Shown in pieces: positions 34,052 through 41,545 of a DNA stretch of 64,000 nucleotides. The translations under genes and the position numbers were made by a program. Numbering within the stretch: the stretch's first letter is position 1; each line of letters begins with the position of its first letter. The notes below the pieces were generated by a model, which was given only the letters and a program-made list of their open reading frames with translations, made no database searches and was not told where the DNA came from. This stretch comes from Cristatella mucedo (Eukaryota > Bryozoa > Phylactolaemata > Cristatellidae): NCBI GenBank assembly GCA_009760855.2, contig WPIO01000047.1:2041501-2105500 (forward strand), read 5' to 3'.

Positions 34052-35893
34052 ATGGATCGTCGCGTGCGGCAGCCTGCCGAGCGCATCTCGAGGCATGGCA
34101 ACGTGGCTGATCTGGACAGAAAAAGACAGGCGGCACCCTCTAGAGGACAGCAGCGTGAAGCAACGGTAGCCGAGAGATGTCTTTCGAACCGAGACAGAGG
34201 CGAGCTAGTCACGTGTGGCGACGCAGACGGTCGGCCGCCGCATCGGCCGTCGCCGCGGCGGCAGTGGCCGGCGCTGCTTCGTGCCCAGCCCGACGATGCC
34301 AGCCCGACAATTCAGACCGCCGCGGCCGCTGCCGGACAGCCGCCAGGGGGGGCACGTTTGTCAAGCTTGTGGAGAGCGGCCGCAATAGAGGCAGCGACCG
34401 CCATCACTGCGACTGCAGCCGCCGACTACGGCGCTCCTAAGCCAGCGCCGAGGCGAGTCTCGGCAGCGGCCGAGAAAAGGGATACCCCCGCAGCGGCGGC
34501 TGCTACTGCTGGCGCTCCTGTATCAACGCCACTGCGAGACTTATCAGCGGCGAATGAAATGAGCGCCAGTGCTGCGACGGCTGCTTCTGCTGCCGCATGC
34601 ACTGGCACTCCTGTGCCAGCGCCGCGGCGAGCATTAGCGGCGGCGAAAGAAAGGGACGCCGTTGCTGCGACGGCTACGGCGGCAGATTGCTCGAGCGCCA
34701 CACCGCCGCCATGCTGCCAATCGTCTCTTCGCGTGACTGCTGCACCGGCGACGATTTCACGTTACGACACAGACTGTCCAATGCCGGCTAGCTCCGAGTC
34801 GGCGACCTCCACTCGACTCCGGCTCGAGCCGACTTTCGCTGGCGCGGCGGCGAGCCGCTCGGGCGCCGCGGGCGTCGAATCGCCTGCGCAGCGGCGTGAC
34901 GAGGCCACCGGAGCAGGTCGTGTGCCGGGGCAGCACGTCGAGCGAGCTGGAAGCAGGATAGTTCACTTCACGTCCGACAGCGGCCGTCGCGGCGAGCCTC
35001 GCAGGGTCGATCAGCGCTGCTGCCGCGCGACTGGAACCAGCCCAACGGATCGCCGACGTGAGCCCGACCGAAGGCAAGGCGGCGACGACCGCAGCGTTGC
35101 TCAACGAGGAGACGGACTCGGCGGCTCTAGCGGTGGCTACGGCGGCGGAGAAGCGTCCAACGGCGTGGCAAGGATAATGCGGCACGCGGACAACCTGGCC
35201 GACCAGATGGAGAACTTAATGCATTGGAAGTCTCTGGTTGGCGAGGCGCGCGTGGCGGCGCAGCGCGCGGACGAGGCATCGACGCGGCGGCGCCTCAGAG
35301 ACGGGCGCGCCCCGACAGACGCCGAGCAGAGCGAGCTGCAGGGGACGGCGAGCGAGCGCACGGGCCAGAGCTACTGGCAGATGCTCGAGGGCAGCATTCA
35401 TAACGACATCGTCGCTATTATTTACCAGGGGCGCCAGCTCGCCGATGAGTACGTCTCGATATCACGCGGCGATGCTGCCTCCGGCGCCGCTTGCGCTACC
35501 TCGCCGGCCCAGATAGACATCTTTGGGGCTTGCACAGCGGAAGATGAGGAAGAGACGTGGCGACGACGCGACAGCGAGCGGCGACGCGACGACCAAGTCC
35601 GCTATGACACCGAGAGGCGGGAGAGAGCACTAAGGGCGACAGTGCCGGCGGACGGCACATTCCGGGCATTACCGGTCAGGGTAGACGAGACAAATGACGC
35701 AGCGTCTCTGTCACCGGTCGCCAGAAGTTCCAATGTTGCCACTTGGAATGGCGAAGAGGCGGCGCCATGGCCAGTCGCTAGGAGGCGCGCGGAGCAGCCC
35801 AACAGGGAACGCAGCGACCGGCATCTAGAGCCCTGCGGTCGCTTGCTACCGGAAGCGAAATACTATTCTACGCGACCCGCTTTGCCGAAGTAG
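34052..35893 (+). CDS. GC-rich gene family copy B, intact 613-aa protein of unknown function
   Basis: I do not recognise this family. Start chosen at 34052 because MDR is shared by copies B, C and D; the frame is open upstream to 33980. Residues 1-90 are basic and polar; about 90-240 are Ala/Pro-rich with roughly three repeats of about 33 residues (PAPRR.LAAA.ERDA.AA type; D has one); 240-370 are Ser/Gly/Arg-rich. The conserved module spans about 374-475: RHADNLADQMENLMHWKSLV, DGRAPTDAEQSEL, TGQSYWQMLEGSIHND (YWQ at 441) and YQGRQLADEYVS. An Arg/Glu-rich tail follows and ends PEAKYYSTRPALPK. No signal peptide, membrane segment, zinc knuckle or catalytic motif is visible. GC content is far above the flanks. 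An AATAAA lies 337 bases after the stop. It is the only copy of four without a break. It could be a host gene family or the gag-like protein of an unrecognised element. Confidence 0.65.
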   Translation: MDRRVRQPAERISRHGNVADLDRKRQAAPSRGQQREATVAERCLSNRDRGELVTCGDADGRPPHRPSPRRQWPALLRAQPDDASPTIQTAAAAAGQPPGGARLSSLWRAAAIEAATAITATAAADYGAPKPAPRRVSAAAEKRDTPAAAAATAGAPVSTPLRDLSAANEMSASAATAASAAACTGTPVPAPRRALAAAKERDAVAATATAADCSSATPPPCCQSSLRVTAAPATISRYDTDCPMPASSESATSTRLRLEPTFAGAAASRSGAAGVESPAQRRDEATGAGRVPGQHVERAGSRIVHFTSDSGRRGEPRRVDQRCCRATGTSPTDRRREPDRRQGGDDRSVAQRGDGLGGSSGGYGGGEASNGVARIMRHADNLADQMENLMHWKSLVGEARVAAQRADEASTRRRLRDGRAPTDAEQSELQGTASERTGQSYWQMLEGSIHNDIVAIIYQGRQLADEYVSISRGDAASGAACATSPAQIDIFGACTAEDEEETWRRRDSERRRDDQVRYDTERRERALRATVPADGTFRALPVRVDETNDAASLSPVARSSNVATWNGEEAAPWPVARRRAEQPNRERSDRHLEPCGRLLPEAKYYSTRPALPK

Positions 35894-36229
35894 AGAGAGC
35901 GCGGCTTCGCGATTAGCCTCTGTCATCCGCACGGATAGACTGGCACCTCACACTGGACTTCGACATCGGTGGCTCGGACATGTGCAAGAGACGAGCTCAG
36001 GAGCTCTCGGCGCGGCAGCGGAGGAGGATGACGCGCGTCTATAGTATTTGTGAGCCGCGCGACATGACTCGGCATAACGAGCTCGAATGAGCGTCTTAGG
36101 TCTCATACGAATGCATCTGAAACTCGAGTTGGCTCATAAGGCTTACTACGAGAATACGGATGGCCAATGACAACTCCGAGATTGAATCGTTTTTAGCACC
36201 GTTTTACAGGCTCGCTTTCACGCTGTGGC

Positions 36230-36235
36230 AATAAA
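36230..36235 (+). other. Polyadenylation signal AATAAA of gene B
   Basis: GGCAATAAAGTTTT, with a T-rich stretch (TTTTATTTGTG) directly after. The same site stands at 59165 (D), 50399 (C) and, as AGTAAA, 21707 (A). Confidence 0.55.
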
Positions 36236-36427
36236 GTTTTATTTGTGAGCTTCTGAGCTAAAGAGTCTCTAGAACAGTGTGCCAAACCGAGAACCCCGTC
36301 GGGTGGCTCTTTACGATACGCTTTCGTTTCATCCATGGCCAACGAGCAAAAGGGACTGCAGTCAAATCCGCTAATAAGAACAAGCTCGGGCCGGCAAAAA
36401 CCGTGTTTTTATGCGGAGTATTCTCAT

Positions 36428-36520
36428 ATGCATTTCCCTTTGAAGCAAATTTAAAGCGCCTAGAGAGAGATTAAGTTCTCTGAGGGTGCTTTATCAAGTG
36501 CATTATTATTATTATTATAT
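36428..36520 (+). mobile_element. Very short L2 3' tail (about 90 bp) with target duplication
   Basis: ATTTCCCTTTGAAGC, AAAGCGCCTAGAGAGAGATT and GAGGGTGCTTTATCAAG, then an ATT run. It is flanked by ATATGC on the left and ATATGCA on the right. The D copy reads TCTCATGTGCAGAGTGAGAC without the insert (about 59360-59378). This gives the exact insertion and its short target-site duplication. Confidence 0.93.
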
Positions 36521-37084
36521 GCAGAGTGAGACTAATGTTAGAGATCAAATCTCAAGGTGTTTAGTTTTCATTTTAAACCTGACTTGAAGCCTGCCGTTTT
36601 AAATAAGTTTTAAACAAACCGAAAAATCAGCCTCGTTTTAATGGTTTTAAACACCCTGTCACAGTTGTGGTTTTATGGTTTATTGCGGGTTAATTCGTTT
36701 ACGGTTTATAAGGGGTAGTGATAAAATGAGTGGATTTTTATGAAGGTGAGTCACTGACTGGAGAGGAGGGGCAGTTGGAATCAGAGAGGAAGGGTATCGA
36801 ATGAAGAGTTCACCGGTAAATTTGCACGCGTGAATATCGGTGATTGATCGAAAATACGTTCTCATTGGTGAGTTTGATGAATAAATCTTGCTTGAAGAGG
36901 GCACACAGTGGTTTTCAAGTCAAAACTTAAATCAGCGAGCGGCGGGCCAGAAGTAAGAGTCATTATTAGGAAGAAACAACTGAAAAATATTTCTTCACAA
37001 ACAAGTTTAAAATTTTTAAAACAGCTAGATACTGTTCAAAACAGTTTTCAACTGCCTACCAAAAGGATGTTGGTTTTAAAATAA
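36521..37084. other. AT-rich stretch with a decayed R3-like repeat
   Basis: 36525-36560 continues the flank shared with D (GAGTGAGACTAATG, GGAGATCAAATC type). 36660-36800 weakly resembles the R3 insert in reverse (GGTTTTATGGTTTATTG, AAGGTGAGTCACTGAC). No gene. Confidence 0.45.
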
Positions 37085-37246
37085 ACTCTAGTGTCATTTT
37101 CCAAATGACTTTTAAATTGTTTAAGAACCAAAACAGTTCCCTTATCAGATCTGCCTACTTTTAGCTAGGTAACAACGCTAAACTTCAGGCTTGTGTGGAC
37201 AGGGATGCGACATCTAAATTGATCCACGCATTTGATTTACCCCGTA
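37085..37246 (+). mobile_element. L2 fragment (RT C-terminal area)
   Basis: CTAGTGTCATTTTCCAAATG, ATCTGCCTACTTTTAGCTA and CATCTAAATTGATCCACGCA match the plus-strand L2 at 14680-14820 with decay. It is cut off by the reversed L2 tail at 37247. Confidence 0.75.
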
Positions 37247-37545
37247 TAAATAATAATAATAATAATGCATTTTATATGGCACCTTTAAAGAATTCAATCT
37301 CTTTCTAGGCGCTTTACATTTGCTGCAAAGGGAAACGCGATTGAATGGTGAGTAATATCATGCTTGATAAACAGCATGAATAACATGGTCAGGGGTGACA
37401 TGCACAGGGTCCGCATGCAAGAGTAGTTAGTAGCAGCATGCACAGTGTTAGCTCGCATAAGCACATGAAGGACGAATCACAGGGACCCACTAAATGCTGT
37501 CCTAAATAGATGTGTTTTTAAGTTATTTCTATATGTGGTCAAGCC
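37247..37545 (-). mobile_element. L2 3' tail, reversed (about 300 bp)
   Basis: TAAATAATAATAATAATAA, AGAATTCAATCTCTTTCTAG, GCGCTTTACATTTGCTGC and AATCACAGGGACCCACTAAA. Good identity to the consensus; 3' UTR only. Confidence 0.88.
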
Positions 37546-38589
37546 CTTCACATTTGCTCCAAATGAAGCACGATTGAATGGGTAGCGGCAGTATGATCAA
37601 TTAGCAACAAGAATAACATGGTTAGGGGTGAAATGCACACCATGCAAGTTTGTTTACTGGTTGGATACAAAGTGTCAGCACGCAGAAGAACGTAAATGAC
37701 GAGTCACAGGGACCTATTAAATTCTGTCAAAAAAATATTTCACTTTTTTAAATGTGGACACATCATCAAACGTCGTGACGCCATTCAGAAGTGACTTCCA
37801 CAAGTTTGGAGCATACGAACTAAAGGCACGGTCTCCAAAGGATTTGAGATTTATAGGAGTTATTGGTAAACAGCTTGATTCTAAAAAGCGAGCGTGACTT
37901 TGCTTACCTATGAAAGATAGGCTGGAAACAAAAAATGAAAGAACTTAATAGTGAGTGACAAAACGGTGGCGTCGATGCGTTGCTTGCTTGGGAGGCAGTG
38001 CAGGTTGGCGAGAAGTGGTGAGACGTGGCAACTGCAACACTTGCAACAGGTATGCCTAGCTGCAGAGATTTGCACCAGTTGTAAGCAGCTGTGTTCGCAG
38101 GCCAAATAATCAGCAATTAATGAGTTACAGAGTTTACGAGACGTCACAGATGACTTCACAACTTTTAAGATGTGATATCCTTGTATAAATAGTCCAAATA
38201 TTAGCAATCTTATGATGCGGTCGTATAGTTAAAGATCCCGTGGGAACATGACGCTTCAATTGTTTGAAGATTCAACAGGACATATGCTGGCAGAGCCATT
38301 TCAACTGTTACTCTTTCTAGTTTCTGAATCACACTTGATCCACTCATAGCAAGTAAGTTGGTTTTATCATCATTCAATTAAAAAAAGTTAGCTGATGCCG
38401 AAGTGCAGATTAATACATCCAGCAAGAGTGCTAAGATGATTCGACGTGCTGGATGTCCCCTAGTAATCAAAGACATGGTAGAACTGAGTCTTATGTCCGT
38501 AAAAGTTAAAGCCTAGACTGTGCCTGGAAATCAAATCGGCAAGATGAAGTCAGAAGAAGTCAGGTAAGTTATCAAAAGGAATTTTCCAA

Positions 38590-38860
38590 TTGCGGTTCTT
38601 TGGTTTGTAGGGGATTAGTGGTTTAACTTGTCAATGGGATATACGGGTTCAAGGTTGAATGTCTTTATGTTTTTACAAGGGTGATTCACTGTCGGTGGAT
38701 GAGGAGGCAGATGGAAAAAGGACGGAGTGGAGAACGGCTGTGTACTGCAACGCTGCGAGCGTTGACGAAATACACGAGTGTTGAAGCCCCCCTTAGTGTC
38801 TGTATTTCATCGTCTATGTACCATTCCGTGCTTGGCGTTAAATAACTCACCCACAATGAG
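38590..38860 (-). repeat. R3 insert (about 270 bp) in an L2 endonuclease
   Basis: In minus-strand reading the endonuclease string ends near TTTCCTCATTGTGGGTGA and resumes near AATTGGAAAATTCC. Between them lies sequence found again at 44150-44425 (same site) and, in the other orientation, near 54950-55170 (CAACACTCG.GTATT, ACACAGCCGTTCTCC, CAGTGA.TCACC). The plus-strand L2 at 60370 and the unit-1 L2 at 27830 have no insert. Nature unknown; possibly a short non-autonomous element. Confidence 0.7.
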
Positions 38861-39013
38861 GAAAGGTCAGTTTTTTGAACATGAAATAAAACGAGATTCG
38901 AGAAATCTGAGATAAAAGAGGACTTGGTACCTGGCGGGCGGTAGACTACTGCCACCATCGGTAGCTTGCTCTCGAATGAAATCAAGACGATAGGTTCTAA
39001 AGACTGCTTTGAA

Positions 39014-39126
39014 CTCATCATTCAATCGTGTTACCTTTTTATCAAATGCTAAGCGAATAGAAAGAGATTAAGTTTTTTAGGGCGCTTAAAAAAGTGTATT
39101 AATATTAGTTTCAGTATTATTATTTA
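39014..39126 (+). mobile_element. L2 3' tail inserted in a reversed L2
   Basis: CTCATCATTCAATCGTG, AGAAAGAGATTAAG and GGGCGCTTAAAAAAGTG, then an interrupted ATT tail. Unit 3 at about 44590 reads GACTGCTTTGAAGGTACAGC straight through, the empty site. Confidence 0.88.
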
Positions 39127-39267
39127 AAGCTACAGCAAATGGCTTGACATCGAAATTCGAGCTTTTGATACTAGCGACGTCACCTCTAGTTTCGATGTGT
39201 TAGCCACCTGCATGATTTTGCATTGGAAAAGCAATCGCCATGGCTTTGATTGAACAAATTAAGTATT

Positions 39268-39416
39268 GAGCCGTGATGGCATACTAGATAAAGCGGTTTC
39301 TTCGCGACCTTGGTCGCACAGTCGTGGGTTCAAATTTTGTCGTGGGAAATGCTTTGTTGCCTTTGCAGGTGGTGATGTTTGCCATAAAGGCTCTTCCGTC
39401 GCAATACAAAAGAGGT
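39268..39416 (+). mobile_element. tRNA-derived SINE, copy 2
   Basis: GAGCCGTGATGGCATACTAG, a decayed box B GGTTCAAATTT near 39328, GGTGGTGATGTTTGCCATAA, end TACAAAAGAGGT. It occupies the same place as SINE copy 3 in unit 3, between the reversed L2 5' end and the LTR-like element, so the two come from one insertion and later duplication. Confidence 0.85.
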
Positions 39417-40763
39417 TTTTTAATCATTGCAGTTTTTCATTTTTCAGTGGGATTTGTGATGGCTTCCATTCGATTAGTATACGTTGGTTTCTTGCTTGGA
39501 TCGTTTTCGAACGACAGGCTTGAGATCGAGAAGAATCAACTGGCTCACATATGAGTTCCTATTACGAGTTACTGAGTCCTTACTTTGTCCTTCTAGGACG
39601 GTTGGTGCATAATTGCAGCTTGATTTTGAGTGGCTCGTATAGTTTTGTAATTAGTTAAAGGAAAATTATAACACTTTCGACTTTTAGCTCTGCTCTGTCT
39701 TAAGCATTGATGATAGCGGATGTGCAGAGTTTGTACGAGCTTGGCCTGCACTACGGCGAACGCCTTATGTCGCTTGAGACATGTTCAATCGGTTTTCTAA
39801 TTGCGAAACACTGGTGCATCGAATTAAATAATTTGCTTTGGAGGTTCGGTGTCTCTCTGGTCTTGGTAGGGAAGTTTTGGAGGTTATCAACCCTCTTGGG
39901 TCAGTCGATACCTTGGAGTAATCACTCTCTGTTCGTTGACATGCGATATTCGTCCACGGGTGAATTTTGAATTCTTCGTAGGTTAAACTTGGGCTTAGAT
40001 GACAGGCTACATAGCCAAGCATGCGATCATAGTGGAACAGTAAAAGCTCTTCTGAAGATACATCCAGCATCTTGAGGGTGGATTCATGTTAGCGCCAAGC
40101 CAACCACCCGATACATTCAGCAACAGAATGGACATGTGGAGGCTGCAAGCCCGGTTGACGCTGTCACAGGAGATACGCGTATGGGAAGAACCGAATATCC
40201 AAGATTGGACGTGCTTTTAAGAGAGGATAGTGTAATGCCCCGTGATTATGAACTGTGAACTTGATAGCTGAACCTCGATAAAGATCGGCAAGCTTCGCCG
40301 ATTAATGAGGACGCTCATGGCACGGCTGCAATAGGCTGACGTTTATGAGGAGCATTATGCATCATTATTTTTATTAATTATTTATAGTAGCGACTTCGAG
40401 TGATTTATGACCTGGATGCTATATAAGGCTTATGCGTCACCGCAGTTTCGTTCTTTGAGATACGATTCGCCGGTCGGTGAGTCTGTCGCAGAGCGTTTGC
40501 TGCTGTTAGCTTTTGTGAGCCAGTTAGAGAGTCAGCAAGAAGTCAACAGGTTGTACCAGCTGTAGAATGTTGACTATTGTTGTGCGCTTACTCATTCCAT
40601 ATCATAGCTAGTGCTGCATGCGGAATATCGAGCGCTGTGTTTCGAGATCGGCATATTGGTAGCTTCAGGTCTTTGCACCTTGCACGTGTTGTGATGCTAC
40701 CCAAACTAGTGAGAGTTCCCTGGTCGAAATCTTAAAACCTGTAAACTCAATATGCTAATAACA
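39417..40763 (+). mobile_element. LTR-like element copy 3 (type II)
   Basis: CATTTTTCAGTGGGATTTGT, ATACGTTGGTTTCTTGCTTG, CTTGGTAGGGAAG and CATGCGATATTCGTCCACGG. It lacks the 480-bp segment of copies 1 and 2. Before the terminus the frame around 40120-40200 reads MDMWRLQARLTLSQEIRVW, which recurs in copy 4 and partly in copy 2 and may be the C-terminal end of a lost polyprotein. A purine tract TAAGAGAGGATAG leads into the terminus at 40231. Confidence 0.78.
40231..40763 (+). repeat. LTR-like terminus of copy 3 (533 bp, TG...CA)
   Basis: Begins TGTAATGCCCCGTGATTATG and ends GCTAATAACA. TATA box GCTATATAAGGC at 40418-40429. Same length (533 bp) as the copy 4 terminus. No matching upstream LTR is found, so either a solo or a 5'-deleted element is possible. 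A reversed L2 tail follows directly. Confidence 0.75.
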
Positions 40764-40984
40764 GAAGTATTGATAATTATTCGTTACATATAGTGCCCTC
40801 AGACAACTCAATCTCTTTTTTAAGATCGCTTAAATTTGCTGCAAAAGAAGCGCGATCGAACGATTAGCAGTAGCATGCTCAATAAACAACTAGAATAACG
40901 TGGTTAGAGGTGACATGCACACGGTTAGCGTGCAACTTTGTTTGGACGCAGTATTCACACTGTCGGTGCCAGTCTCAGTGCGCT
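40764..40984 (-). mobile_element. L2 3' tail, reversed
   Basis: TAGTGCCCTCAGACAACTC, CTTAAATTTGCTGC and GGTTAGAGGTGACATGCAC are reversed L2 3' UTR. It breaks off near 40984, where plus-strand L2 sequence begins. Confidence 0.8.
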
Positions 40985-41545
40985 GCTCCGAAATCAAACC
41001 TGCTAACTTTTAGATACATAACAATGTTAAGCTAAAGGCTTATTTTGACATTTATACTGCATCTAAATTTGTCCACTCATTTGTGACATCCCCTCTGAGT
41101 AATAATAATCATAATAATACTTATAATACTCTGAGTAATAATAATCATAATAATCATAATAATACTCTGAGTAATAATAATCATAATAATCATAATAATA
41201 CAGCCTGGAACTCCCTCCCGACCTGCATCAGAACATCCCCTGACCTGACCACATTTAAAAGAAACTTAAAAACATACCTATTTAGGACAGCATTTAGTGG
41301 GTCCTTGTGATTCGTCCTCGATGTGCTTATGCGTGCTGACACTGTTCATGCTGCCACTAACCACATTTGCATGCTGACCCAGTGCATGTAACCCCTAGCC
41401 ATGTTATTCATTTTGTTTGTTTTTCAAGCATGATTTTACTTACTATTCTATTGCGTATCACTTTGCAGCAAATGTAAAGCGCCTAGAAAGAGATTAAGTT
41501 CTCTGAGGGCGCTTTATCAAGTGCAATATTATTATTATTATTATA
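40985..41545 (+). mobile_element. L2 fragment with internal AAT minisatellite
   Basis: 40985-41095 matches the RT C-terminal area (CCGAAATCAAACCTGCTAAC, GTGACATCCC). Then 41095-41199 is about three copies of a 36-bp AT-rich unit (CTGAGTAATAATAATCATAA and following). Then 41200-41545 resumes with the last coding part (AGCCTGGAACTCCCTCCCG, coding AWNSLPTCIRTSPDL) and the 3' UTR to a well-kept hairpin and ATT tail. The coding part between the two pieces is missing, so the AAT block replaced it. Confidence 0.85.

Larger units (their letters stand above)
37546..39264 (-). mobile_element. L2 retrotransposon, reversed, internally deleted (unit 2)
   Basis: Runs from the 3' UTR (no tail) through the RT C-terminus (37900-38260; DYLACEHSCLQLVQISAAR readable at 37908-38207) and then jumps directly to the endonuclease near 38560, so the RT core is deleted. 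The endonuclease is readable on the minus strand as KLPMVAVVYRPPGTKSSFIS within 38686-39021, a typical AP-endonuclease strand of L2 elements. An R3 insert (38590-38860) breaks the endonuclease, and an L2 tail (39014-39126) lies beyond it. Followed by a SINE and LTR-like copy 3. Confidence 0.85.
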
